A DNA stretch of 64,000 bases from an uncultured Brachyspira sp. (GTDB taxonomy: Bacteria > Spirochaetota > Brachyspiria > Brachyspirales > Brachyspiraceae). Made by a program: the position numbers and the translations under genes. Numbering within the stretch: the stretch's first letter is position 1; each line of letters starts with the position of its first letter. Below are positions 18,864-27,369 of this stretch, piece by piece. The DNA is taken from NCBI RefSeq assembly GCF_944393015.1, contig NZ_CALXYQ010000008.1, positions 34,253 to 98,252 on the forward strand, in the 5' to 3' direction. The notes beneath the pieces are model-generated. The model did not search any database, was not told the origin of the DNA, and saw only the letters and a list, made by a program, of their open reading frames with translations.

Positions 18864-18908
18864 AAAGAAAATAAACTATGAATAGAATTATTAAATAATT
18901 GGTAGAAG

Positions 18909-20435
18909 ATGGTATTTTATATATTAACAATTATATTCTTCTTGTATGTAGTATCTATAGCTATAAAAATGCTGCTTGAAAACAGACCTCCATATTCATT
19001 TATAGCTTGGCTTACAGTTTTAGTATTTTTGCCTTATATTGGTGTAATATTTTATATATTTCTTGGAATGGATTGGAAGAAATCAAAAAAGAAAATTTCT
19101 GCTAAACTTCCAGAGGATATGATAAAAAATTATTTTTCTTCATTGCTTAAAGAACAAATAAAAATACTTGATAATATGCAGGGTAATTATGGGAAGCATA
19201 TAAATTTGGTTAAGCTTGCAATAAAAAGCGGATACTCCCCTATTACAGTTCAAAATGAAGTTTATGTATTTGATGAAGGCGACAAACTGTTTGATGCTAT
19301 AATTCAGGATTTAAAATTAGCAGAAAAAACTATACATATGGAATATTTTATATGGAGAAGCGATAAGCTTGGTAATAGAATAAAAGATGTACTTATAAAT
19401 AAAGCAAAACAAGGCGTTGAAATAAGGCTTATTTTTGACGGTGTAGGATCATTAAAAAGAATAAGCAGAAAATACAGAAAAGAACTAAAAGCAAATGGAA
19501 TAAAATTTTTATATTATCATGACCCTTTTTCTATATTATGGACTAGATTTGTAAATTATAGAAATCACAGAAAAATAGTTGTAGTTGATGGTGTTGTAGC
19601 ATATATGGGCGGAATGAATATGGGGCAGGAATATATAGATGGAGGAAAACGATTTAATTCTTGGAAAGATGTTCATATGAGAATAGTTGGGGATTCATGC
19701 AATCTTATACAGAATGTTTTCGTATGCGATTGGTATAATGCCGGAGGAAGAGATTTAGAAATTTTTAATATTGAAGAAAATAAACATAAACATTTCAAAA
19801 AAATAAAATATGCTGATAAAAATTTAAACGAAGAAAAAGTGTCAATTATAAGAAAAGATTTATTTCCGCAGTCTTTCACAGATAAATTTCTGCCTGTTCA
19901 GATAATAACTTCAGGTGCCGACTCTAAATGGGATAGCATACAAAAAGTATATTCTAAAATGATAGAAGAAGCTAAAGAAAGTATTTATATAGAAAGTCCT
20001 TACTTTGTACCTGATGACGGATTTTTAAGAACTTTAGAAAATGCTGCATTATCCGAAGTAAATGTAAACCTTATGATAACAGGAAATCCTGATAAATTGG
20101 TCGCATGGTGGGTAGCTCAAACATATTTTGAAACTTTGCTCAATGCTGGCGTAAACATATATTTATATGAAAAAGGTTTCTTGCACAGTAAATTCTGCGT
20201 AATGGACGGAAGAATAGTATCATGCGGTACTTGCAACATGGATATAAGAAGCTTTTATTTACATTACGAAATGAATGCTGTTATATATGATATTGATATA
20301 GCTAAAAAATTTGAAGATATATTTAAAAAAGATATGCTCGATTCTCATAAAATAACTATAGAGGAATATTCTAAACAGCCTATGCTTGTAAGACTTAGAA
20401 ATTCGGCTTGCAGAATTATAGCTCCTGTTTTATAA
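18909..20435 (+). CDS. cls: Cardiolipin synthase, phospholipase D type
   Basis: Makes cardiolipin from phosphatidylglycerol at the inner membrane. Two N-terminal membrane helices (about residues 2-22 and 31-53) are followed by two phospholipase D domains with HKD motifs: HRKIVVVDGVVAYMGGMN near 219 and HSKFCVMDGRIVSCGTCN near 425. The region YIESPYFVPDDGFLRTL between them is typical of the Cls family. At 508 residues the length is normal. The ATG is preceded by GGTAGAAG. It is followed by a leucine-rich-repeat gene 30 bp downstream. Confidence 0.9.
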   Translation: MVFYILTIIFFLYVVSIAIKMLLENRPPYSFIAWLTVLVFLPYIGVIFYIFLGMDWKKSKKKISAKLPEDMIKNYFSSLLKEQIKILDNMQGNYGKHINLVKLAIKSGYSPITVQNEVYVFDEGDKLFDAIIQDLKLAEKTIHMEYFIWRSDKLGNRIKDVLINKAKQGVEIRLIFDGVGSLKRISRKYRKELKANGIKFLYYHDPFSILWTRFVNYRNHRKIVVVDGVVAYMGGMNMGQEYIDGGKRFNSWKDVHMRIVGDSCNLIQNVFVCDWYNAGGRDLEIFNIEENKHKHFKKIKYADKNLNEEKVSIIRKDLFPQSFTDKFLPVQIITSGADSKWDSIQKVYSKMIEEAKESIYIESPYFVPDDGFLRTLENAALSEVNVNLMITGNPDKLVAWWVAQTYFETLLNAGVNIYLYEKGFLHSKFCVMDGRIVSCGTCNMDIRSFYLHYEMNAVIYDIDIAKKFEDIFKKDMLDSHKITIEEYSKQPMLVRLRNSACRIIAPVL

Positions 20436-20465
20436 TATGGCATATTTTTTATACGGTAAATAATT

Positions 20466-21419
20466 ATGATGAAGAAAATAAAAATATCTGAATTAGATAA
20501 TCAAGCCCTTTTAGATTTGGGGCTTTCAAAGGAAAGACATATTCTTTTTGTGGATGATATAGGTATAAAGAAAGATAATATACCAGCTTTGAATGAACTT
20601 CTAAAAACTAGACAAGATTTCTTTATTAATTTATCATCAGAAAAGAATGAAAGTAATAAAAATTATATAAGCGGTAATGATCTGCTTACAGCTTTGCCTG
20701 AAATGAGAAATCTTATATATCATGCATCGCTAAAGTATCCTTTAAAAAATATTTCTATATTTGCCAAACTTATCAATTTGAGAAGTTTACATTTATACGG
20801 CGACTTACCTAAAGATATGGAATTAAAGCCTCTTGATAATATAGAAAATTTGGAAAGTGTTTATATAGAAAATGGACTTACATTAAGACAAGATGTTTAT
20901 TTATCTATGAAAAGCACAATAAGAGAAATAGGTGCCGGAACATTTAGAATGGAATCTTTTGATAAGAATCCTAATCTAAAAAAAATAGCTGTTCTCACAG
21001 GAGTTTCTCATGAAGAAGAAATTCCTAAAAAACTTCCTGAACTAGAAGAACTTTATATTGAAAAAGGAAAAAATATAAGATCATTTAATTTTCTATCAGA
21101 AATGAAAACACTTAAAACTTTGGAATTAAATAATATACCTTCTCTAAAAGAAATTCCTGATTTAAGTAATTTAGAAAATTTAACAAAAGTTATTTTAACT
21201 AATCTAAGAAATCTTGAGAATATGGATGCAATATTAAATCACCCTAGAATAAGAACTTTAATATTAGAAAATATAAAATGCTTTAATATAGATATGCTTT
21301 CAAAAGAAACAGCTCCAAGATTAAAATATATATCAGTTGTCAGCGATGATAAAAATTGGGATAAAAGAACAAAAAAGTTACTAGAAGAAAAAGGATACAA
21401 GGACTATAATGAAGATTAG
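20466..21419 (+). CDS. Leucine-rich-repeat protein of unknown function
   Basis: A 317-residue protein without a signal peptide or membrane segment, so probably cytoplasmic. From about residue 95 it contains irregular leucine-rich repeats such as LINLRSLHLYGDL, LENLESVYIEN, MKTLKTLELNNIPSLKEI and LENLTKVILTNLRNL, ending with a small capping region. Such repeats normally bind proteins; the partner is unknown. The start could be either of two adjacent ATG codons. The 3' end overlaps the next gene by 11 bp, which suggests translational coupling with the nitrilase-family gene. Confidence 0.7.
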   Translation: MMKKIKISELDNQALLDLGLSKERHILFVDDIGIKKDNIPALNELLKTRQDFFINLSSEKNESNKNYISGNDLLTALPEMRNLIYHASLKYPLKNISIFAKLINLRSLHLYGDLPKDMELKPLDNIENLESVYIENGLTLRQDVYLSMKSTIREIGAGTFRMESFDKNPNLKKIAVLTGVSHEEEIPKKLPELEELYIEKGKNIRSFNFLSEMKTLKTLELNNIPSLKEIPDLSNLENLTKVILTNLRNLENMDAILNHPRIRTLILENIKCFNIDMLSKETAPRLKYISVVSDDKNWDKRTKKLLEEKGYKDYNED

Positions 21420-22206
21420 TATCTTGGAATTCGATATACAAAAAGACAAGTATAAAAACCTAGAAATAATAAATAATCATTTAAAAAATATAAGTACTAA
21501 AGAAAAATCTGATTTGATAATACTTCCTGAATTATCTTCTAATGGTTATTTATTTGAAAATAGAGATGAATTAAGTAAAACAGCTGAAAATATAAAAGAC
21601 GGTATATTTATAAATGGTATATCTGAAATTTCAAAAGAATATAATACTTCTATAATAGCAGGATTTGCTGAAAAGTTTGAAGATAAAATTTATAATTCTG
21701 CTGTGATAATAGATAAAGGAAATATTAAAGGCATATACAGAAAAATACATTTATCCGATTTTTAAAAGAAATTCTTTGACTCTGGAGATATAAATAATGC
21801 TGATTTAATATTCAATATAAACGGCATTAATATATCAGTACAAATATGTTTTGATTTATGGTTCAATGAAATATCAAGAAAACAAATATTAAATGGAAGC
21901 AATTTGATATGCGTACTTGCTAATTTCGGTTCTAATACTACTTTTGAAATAGCTAGAATAAGAGCAATAGAAAATTTAACTCCTCTAGTATTATGCAATC
22001 GCATAGGTATAGAAAAAAATTCAATTATGGAAGCATCTTTCATAGGCAAAAGTTTTATATGCGATGAAACAGGAAAATTACTCACAAATATAAACGAAAA
22101 TCAAAACAATAAGATAATAAAAGCTGAAATAGAAATAAAAAACAAAAGACAAAATATAATATGTTCTGATTTTATGGAAGAAATAAAAAGGCATTATACA
22201 ATTTAA
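21409..22206 (+). pseudogene. Carbon-nitrogen hydrolase (nitrilase superfamily), interrupted by an in-frame TAA
   Basis: The reading frame holds the full nitrilase catalytic triad: Glu41 in LILPELSSNGY, Lys112 in YRKIHL and Cys147 in SVQICFDLWFNEI. A TAA codon stands at position 119 (21763-21765), just after the catalytic lysine, and the same frame continues uninterrupted to 22206 for a family-typical 265 residues. A single substitution would restore it. The enzyme would hydrolyse a small amide, perhaps as an omega-amidase. The start overlaps the end of the LRR gene. A fresh nonsense mutation or sequencing error is more likely than readthrough. A 118-residue truncated product would lack the nucleophile. 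Confidence 0.7.
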
Positions 22207-22247
22207 ATAATGAGCCTGATTTACATAACCAAGCCCATTATTTATAT
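22205..22247. terminator. Probable bidirectional terminator
   Basis: AATAATGAGC and GCCCATTATT form a 10-bp stem with one mismatch between the convergent nitrilase-family and AAA+ genes. Confidence 0.5.
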
Positions 22248-22255
22248 ACAATATA

Positions 22256-23812
22256 TTATACCAAAACCCTTCTTACTAATTTATTATCATCGTTTTTGCC
22301 GCCTATAGGTATATTTGAAGCAGGTACGGCTCTTTCCCTTCCCCAATCTCTTATATACTCTATTTTTTCAGGGCTAGTCTTTGAAAGCGGAATAACATTT
22401 TTAAGTGCATTTATAATAAGCTCACTTGTAAACTTAAGATCATCATTTGCAATAACCCTATACGCTACATCTCTAATTGATGATTCTAAATCTGCACCGG
22501 TAAAGCCGTCAGTTATTTCAATAAGTTCTTTTAATGTATTTTCATCTACAGAAGAATTCAAATATTTTTTTAAATACAAATTAATAATATCTTTTCTCTC
22601 CTCTTCTGAAGGCAAATCTATAAAGAATAATTCATCAAATCTTCCTCTTCTTAAAAGCTCTGAAGGAAGTTCGGATACATCATTTGCAGTTGCAACAACG
22701 AATACCATCTTTTTGCATTCCTGCATCCAAAATAAAAACTGACCTATCATTCTAGTTGTAACGCCTGAAGAATCAGAACCGCCGCCTGAAAGTCCCTTCT
22801 CTATTTCATCTATCCATAAAACACATGGGGAAACTCTTTCAGCAGTTTGAAAAGCTTCTTTAAGCTGCTGCTCACTCTGACCAACATACTGTCCCTGAAC
22901 AGTGGCAAAATCTAATCTATAAAGAGGTAAATTCCAATACGAAGCAACCGCCTTAGCAGAAAGAGATTTTCCGCATCCAGGTACTCCTACTAATAATATT
23001 CCTCTAGGCGGATTTAATCCTCTTTTTGTTAATTCATCTCTCTTTTCTGATACCTGAAGCTTCTTCTTATCATTAAGCCAATTCTTTAATCCTCCAAGTC
23101 CTCCTACATCTGCTATATCAGATGATACTTCTATTTTTTCAAGACCGTTTATATCTGAAAATAATTTATCTTTTGCAAATTTTAATTCAAGCAAATCAGC
23201 TTTCTTTATATGTCTGCTTGCTATCAAAGAAACTATTACATTCTGTATTTCTACTTTAGTAATACCTGTAAGAGTTAAAGCAGCTTCTCTATAATCATTT
23301 TCGTCCCAATCAACTTTTATGCTATTTTTATAAGGTTCTATATTTTCTGCTATAATATCATAAACCTCATCTTCTGAAGGCAAATCCAAATCTAAACTCA
23401 TACCCAATCTCTGTAAATTAGACCATACAGTATCCTGAGTAATAACTATAATAGAAGCACCTTTTTCTTCTGCTAAATTTACTATATCAAAAATATATCT
23501 TGCAGTAGTTGTATCTGCATCCAATTCTGAAACATCTGTAAAAATAAAAGTTAAATTAGCCTTTAAATTTATTTGTTCAGCTATAAAATCTAAAGCTCCT
23601 ATAACTGTTTTATCATCATTAACAGATTTTTCTGTAACTATATCATACATACCTTTTGATAATGTATGAACATAAAAAGGCAATGAAAGATCCTTAGCTG
23701 TTTCTCTCAAAATATCTAATGCTCTTTGTCTTTCTATTGTATAAAAAGGAATAAAAGGTATTCTAGCAAGGGAATATCTTTTTAATTTTTCTTTACATTC
23801 TTTATAATTCAT
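22256..23812 (-). CDS. Ycf46-like AAA+ ATPase
   Basis: A 518-residue ATPase with two parts. Residues 1 to about 190 resemble a degenerate ATPase module without a Walker A. The C-terminal AAA+ module has Walker A GVPGCGKS (about 273-280), Walker B VLWIDEIEKG (about 330), sensor 1 ATAND and the Arg-finger region RRGRFDE. This layout is that of Ycf46/YjoB-like ATPases, which remodel protein complexes. No protease or membrane domain is seen. It is the last gene of a tightly spaced leftward cluster (23814-24272, 24288-24677, 24714-26411, 26434-26922), whose products I take as its likely partners. Confidence 0.8.
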   Translation of the reverse strand: MNYKECKEKLKRYSLARIPFIPFYTIERQRALDILRETAKDLSLPFYVHTLSKGMYDIVTEKSVNDDKTVIGALDFIAEQINLKANLTFIFTDVSELDADTTTARYIFDIVNLAEEKGASIIVITQDTVWSNLQRLGMSLDLDLPSEDEVYDIIAENIEPYKNSIKVDWDENDYREAALTLTGITKVEIQNVIVSLIASRHIKKADLLELKFAKDKLFSDINGLEKIEVSSDIADVGGLGGLKNWLNDKKKLQVSEKRDELTKRGLNPPRGILLVGVPGCGKSLSAKAVASYWNLPLYRLDFATVQGQYVGQSEQQLKEAFQTAERVSPCVLWIDEIEKGLSGGGSDSSGVTTRMIGQFLFWMQECKKMVFVVATANDVSELPSELLRRGRFDELFFIDLPSEEERKDIINLYLKKYLNSSVDENTLKELIEITDGFTGADLESSIRDVAYRVIANDDLKFTSELIINALKNVIPLSKTSPEKIEYIRDWGRERAVPASNIPIGGKNDDNKLVRRVLV

Positions 23813-23813
23813 A

Positions 23814-24272
23814 TTATACTCCTAAATCATTTACTCTAGTACTCTTTATTATCTTCTTTAAAAATCCTGTTCTATCTGAAGCAGCGGAATCTTCTAAACT
23901 CTGCTGTACTGTATCAGCTGAACTTTTTATAAACTCTACAAATTTATCAGAATACTCCTTAGACACATTCAATATAGACTGTGCTTTAACTATCTTCAAA
24001 AGAAAAGTATATTCTCTTTTTAAATTGTTTAATGCAGGAGATAAAATATCAATATTTGTTGTTTTACCTGTAATAGAGTCAAATTTTTCATCTGCTTTTT
24101 TCATTCTATACTCTATAGTTTCTTGCAGCTTTGTGAATAATCTCTCATAATTTCCAGATTCTATAACACCATTATTTATTGCTTCAAGTATTTCAGTATC
24201 TGAAGGAGATGAACTTTTTAATGTATCTAAAATTTTAGTCCATTCAAAATATGTTTTTGGAGCTTTTATCAT
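23814..24272 (-). CDS. Helical protein of unknown function in the AAA+ cluster
   Basis: A 152-residue, predominantly helical protein (MIKAPKTYFEWTKILDTLKS) with no signal peptide, membrane helix or recognised domain. Heptad-like stretches around residues 40-110 suggest a coiled coil or helical bundle. It ends one base before the AAA+ ATPase start, so the two are almost certainly translated from one message. The likely role is adaptor or substrate of the ATPase, by position only. Confidence 0.65.
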   Translation of the reverse strand: MIKAPKTYFEWTKILDTLKSSSPSDTEILEAINNGVIESGNYERLFTKLQETIEYRMKKADEKFDSITGKTTNIDILSPALNNLKREYTFLLKIVKAQSILNVSKEYSDKFVEFIKSSADTVQQSLEDSAASDRTGFLKKIIKSTRVNDLGV

Positions 24273-24287
24273 AATATATTCCTTAAA

Positions 24288-24677
24288 TTATTTTCTTCTT
24301 ACCCTTTTTATAGGTACAGCCGGAGGCATCAAATCCCATTTAGGAAAACTTTCAGACATATCATTATAAGAATTAAGAAGACTTGCCCTAGGCTGTATTA
24401 TAATCTGATCATTTACAGAATTTTCTTCTTCTGTTTCTTCTTCCTCGTCATCTTCTTCGTCGTCATAGTCATCATCTTCGTCATAGTCATCATCATCGTC
24501 TTCGCTATCTTCCACATCTTCATCATCTGAATCATTATCATATTCTTCATCTTCTAAATTTTCAGCATCATTTACATCATCATAGTTATCAGTATTTTCA
24601 GACTCCTCTTGATTTTCATCTTTATCATCAATAGGTTCTAAACCATCAACTTTTTCATTGTCATCTAAAATAATCAT
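24288..24677 (-). CDS. Highly acidic low-complexity protein in the AAA+ cluster
   Basis: About 129 residues from the ATG at 24677, which has an AAGGA ribosome site; an in-frame TTG 6 bp upstream is less likely. Residues 5-95 are almost entirely Asp and Glu with some Tyr, Asn and Ser. The tail is basic and hydrophobic (FPKWDLMPPAVPIKRVRRK). The acidic part is surely disordered. The contrasting tail looks like a short docking segment. Function unknown. It sits between the helical 152-residue gene and the large coiled-coil gene, with 15 and 36 bp gaps. Confidence 0.65.
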   Translation of the reverse strand: MIILDDNEKVDGLEPIDDKDENQEESENTDNYDDVNDAENLEDEEYDNDSDDEDVEDSEDDDDDYDEDDDYDDEEDDEEEETEEENSVNDQIIIQPRASLLNSYNDMSESFPKWDLMPPAVPIKRVRRK

Positions 24678-24713
24678 AAACAATCCTTAATATAAATTAC
24701 ACATTTAAAAACT

Positions 24714-26411
24714 TTAATTTGTTAATGTTGCAGAAGATATACTATTCAAGAAATCTATAACCCTATTATAATCGCTGTCCTTCTCTGCATAAAAACTTCT
24801 GTAATCCACAACTTCAGCCAAAATACCTCTTAAAACCGTAAGAGATTTTTCTAAATATTCATCATATTCTCTATTGATCTTATTTATACTATCTTTATAA
24901 TCCTTGTTTAATTTATATATCTTATATCCTGCCAATCCTAGTACAACAACAGATGCTATTATATGTAAATTGCTTAGTAAGAATGCAGCTATAACAGCTA
25001 TAACACCTACTGTAATAGAAGCTGGAATCCATTTTTTCTTGCTGAGTTCGTATGTTCTCTCTCTATTAATATGTTCTGTTAAAGACTGAACGAGTTCTTC
25101 TTCATTTGATCCGTCCTGAGTAACACCATGCCAATCTTTTATTCTTATATCTATATTTGTTGGCACTTCTGCTCTGCTTTTAGCTGTTAAATCTGTATAT
25201 GCATCTATAATCCAATCTTTAGATAAAGACACAGCAAGTTTCTGTGTGGCTACGAGAGCCCCTGTAGCCTCAGGAAACAATGCTATATTTGTAAGATGTT
25301 CTGAAAAATCACTGTATTCTTCATAAGCCTGAAACTCAGAATCAAATCTTTCTTCTGCAGTTTCTGTATCTCCCTCTTCTTCTACAATAAGTTCATTTTT
25401 TCTTAATAGTGCTCTTTTAGGTAATTCTTCATTATCATAATTATTTACTAAATTATCTAATATCTCATCTATTTTATCTGATATCATAGCTACATTTTTT
25501 ACTTCGGCATTAAAGATATCATAAAAATAATCATATATATCCTCATGACTATATGCCCAATTAATTACTTCTTTAAGTTTAGGCCAAGTTTCGCTATACT
25601 CCTGCAAAAGAGGATATTCTTTATCATCTAAATCAACTATTTGATCATATAAAGCATTGCTCCATTGTTCTCTTTGATTCTCTATAAATCCGCTTTTACT
25701 TGAAAGTTCATCTATCCAAAAAGCAATTTTCTCAGAGCATAAACCTTTAGCATCAGGACCAAATAAACCGCTCGCAAATGCATCTAAAACAACAACTATT
25801 CTTCTCTCCATCTTTGACGGATCCTGCATAGAAAAATATCTGTCAAGCCAAGTTAAAGCACCATTGAATTTTCCTGCCCTTCTGCTAATCAAACAGAAAA
25901 GCAAACTTGTTTTTTCATCATCTCTTCTAATTGCTTCTTTCAGAGCTTTTTCAGCCAATTCTCTATCATCAGATATCCAAGCAGAAAGAGCTATCAATGC
26001 AGGAGCAAGCCAATACCTAGGAGCTTTCATCATAAGTTCCTCAGTAGCATTTGCCATAGTTTCTTTTCTTACAATACCCACATCATTAGCATTTAATATT
26101 CCAACAGTATGCCTTCTCACTTCATCATAATATCCGAAATTTTCTTCTATTTCCTGCTTCAATATCATTATGCTTTGTTTAGCATCTGCCAAAGCAGCTA
26201 TTCTTCTTGACTCTCCTACAAATTCTTCAAACTCATCTCTTAAATTTATAAATTCAGAATAAAAATTATCAACTTTTCCATCAACCTGAATAACTCTATC
26301 ATCAACATTATTAACAATAGAAGAGATATGATATACCCTCTCAGATATAGCCGCCAAATTAGCTTCTATAGCGGAAAGATTAGCTCTTGAGACTAAACGA
26401 TCATTAGACAT
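24714..26411 (-). CDS. Large coiled-coil membrane protein in the AAA+ cluster
   Basis: A 565-residue protein of unknown function. Residues 10-100 form a long coiled coil (ISERVYHISSIVNNVDDRVI). Residues 120-430 are helical and TPR-like in composition. Two adjacent membrane helices lie near residues 465-505 (WIPASITVGVIAVIAAFLL and IIASVVVLGLAGYKIY). A charged helical tail follows. The strong ribosome site GGGAGG precedes the ATG. It probably anchors the cluster's complex at the inner membrane. I do not recognise a family. Confidence 0.7.
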   Translation of the reverse strand: MSNDRLVSRANLSAIEANLAAISERVYHISSIVNNVDDRVIQVDGKVDNFYSEFINLRDEFEEFVGESRRIAALADAKQSIMILKQEIEENFGYYDEVRRHTVGILNANDVGIVRKETMANATEELMMKAPRYWLAPALIALSAWISDDRELAEKALKEAIRRDDEKTSLLFCLISRRAGKFNGALTWLDRYFSMQDPSKMERRIVVVLDAFASGLFGPDAKGLCSEKIAFWIDELSSKSGFIENQREQWSNALYDQIVDLDDKEYPLLQEYSETWPKLKEVINWAYSHEDIYDYFYDIFNAEVKNVAMISDKIDEILDNLVNNYDNEELPKRALLRKNELIVEEEGDTETAEERFDSEFQAYEEYSDFSEHLTNIALFPEATGALVATQKLAVSLSKDWIIDAYTDLTAKSRAEVPTNIDIRIKDWHGVTQDGSNEEELVQSLTEHINRERTYELSKKKWIPASITVGVIAVIAAFLLSNLHIIASVVVLGLAGYKIYKLNKDYKDSINKINREYDEYLEKSLTVLRGILAEVVDYRSFYAEKDSDYNRVIDFLNSISSATLTN

Positions 26412-26433
26412 GAATAAACACCTCCCATAATAA

Positions 26434-26922
26434 TTATTTTGATATTACTGCTGTTGAACCATCACTCATAACAGCAATCATGAACTTTTCATAAACTTCT
26501 ATAAATTCGTATTGAGGATGCTGACATAAAGACCTTGCAGATTCAAAACCATTAGGTAATTTTTGATTGCTTTTATAATGTTCTATTATCATGATACCTG
26601 AAATATCTAAAGTATGAACATCATAAGTATCCCCTAAATAACATTTACCTAATACACCGATTAAATTAGATGCTACAAAAATAGAAGAAACATCAGCAAA
26701 TTCTTCCTTTATTGTACTGAGCAATTCCTCTTTTTGTTTTTGAGACATCATTACATCTCCAGCATCCAAAGCTTTTATAGCTTCCATATACTTATCAGAT
26801 CTCTTTTTTCTAAGTTTCTCTCTCAATACTTTCTCATCAACTTTTAATCCATTCTTTTTTGAGGTGCTTACATTAGTTTCAATTTTTTGGGATTGTGTTG
26901 TATTAAAAATCGGTTTAGGCAT
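26434..26922 (-). CDS. Protein of unknown function, first gene of the AAA+ cluster
   Basis: I start it at the ATG at 26922 (MPKPIFNTTQSQ, 162 residues). The longer frame from 26961 would run through the promoter-like sequence, so its first 13 residues are unlikely to be coded. The N-terminal 60 residues are Lys/Ser-rich and probably disordered. The rest is a compact alpha/beta region (SSIFVASNLIGVLGKCYLGD, VYEKFMIAVMSDGSTAVISK). No known motif is seen. It is 22 bp upstream of the large coiled-coil gene. Confidence 0.6.
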   Translation of the reverse strand: MPKPIFNTTQSQKIETNVSTSKKNGLKVDEKVLREKLRKKRSDKYMEAIKALDAGDVMMSQKQKEELLSTIKEEFADVSSIFVASNLIGVLGKCYLGDTYDVHTLDISGIMIIEHYKSNQKLPNGFESARSLCQHPQYEFIEVYEKFMIAVMSDGSTAVISK

Positions 26923-26930
26923 AAAAATAC

Positions 26931-26996
26931 TCAACTTTTTTTTATTATAATATAATATCATGATATATAATTATGTCAATAATATTTTAAAAAAAA
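26931..26996 (-). promoter_or_regulatory. Promoter region of the AAA+ cluster (repeat copy A)
   Basis: On the minus strand TTGACA (26974-26979) is followed by ATTATA/TTATAT-like -10 candidates at 17-18 bp. The whole 65-bp segment is repeated with few changes at 27256-27320. Confidence 0.5.
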
Positions 26997-27275
26997 TAAT
27001 TATAATTAATTTAAAAATACGGTTTTTAAATTAATTATAATTTAAAAAACATACTTATCATGTTAAAATAAATATAAGCGTTACAAAAAAAATATTTTTT
27101 AAAAAAACAGTACATTATACATGATTTTAGGTATATAATAATAAAAAAAACAACATTTTCAAATATTAGAATTTTGATACATTTCAATCATTTATAGTAT
27201 ATTCAACGCTTTTCGAGAGAATTTAACTAGAGATTATTTTTCATATACTACATAATCAACTTTTTTTTATTGTAT
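26989..27275 (-). ncRNA. Candidate small RNA between the AAA+ cluster and the chemoreceptor
   Basis: The gap 26962-27369 has no coding frame. On the minus strand promoter-like copy B (27256-27320, TTGACA at 27299-27304) precedes about 280 nt of non-coding sequence. This ends in a perfect 20-bp hairpin (arms 26998-27017 and 27023-27042, loop TACGG) followed by A and eight T, an ideal intrinsic terminator. No gene ends at this terminator, so either a small RNA or a leader-type transcript is implied. The start point is uncertain. Confidence 0.35.
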
Positions 27276-27309
27276 TATAATAACATAATATGTAATTATG
27301 TCAATAATA

Positions 27310-27351
27310 TTTTAAAAAAATAAAGTATTATCAATTATTTGATAATACTTT
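27310..27351 (-). terminator. Intrinsic terminator of the chemoreceptor gene
   Basis: AAAGTATTATCA (27322-27333) and TGATAATACTTT (27340-27351) form a 12-bp perfect stem. A T-rich tract follows on the minus strand. Confidence 0.7.
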
Positions 27352-27369
27352 ATTAACTTCAACAAATTA

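Noticed and set aside
24420..24660. Simple-sequence repeat tract of GAT/GAA triplets
   Set aside because: It is the coding sequence of the acidic protein at 24288-24677. The triplets are irregular and the frame is kept, so it is not a separate repeat feature.
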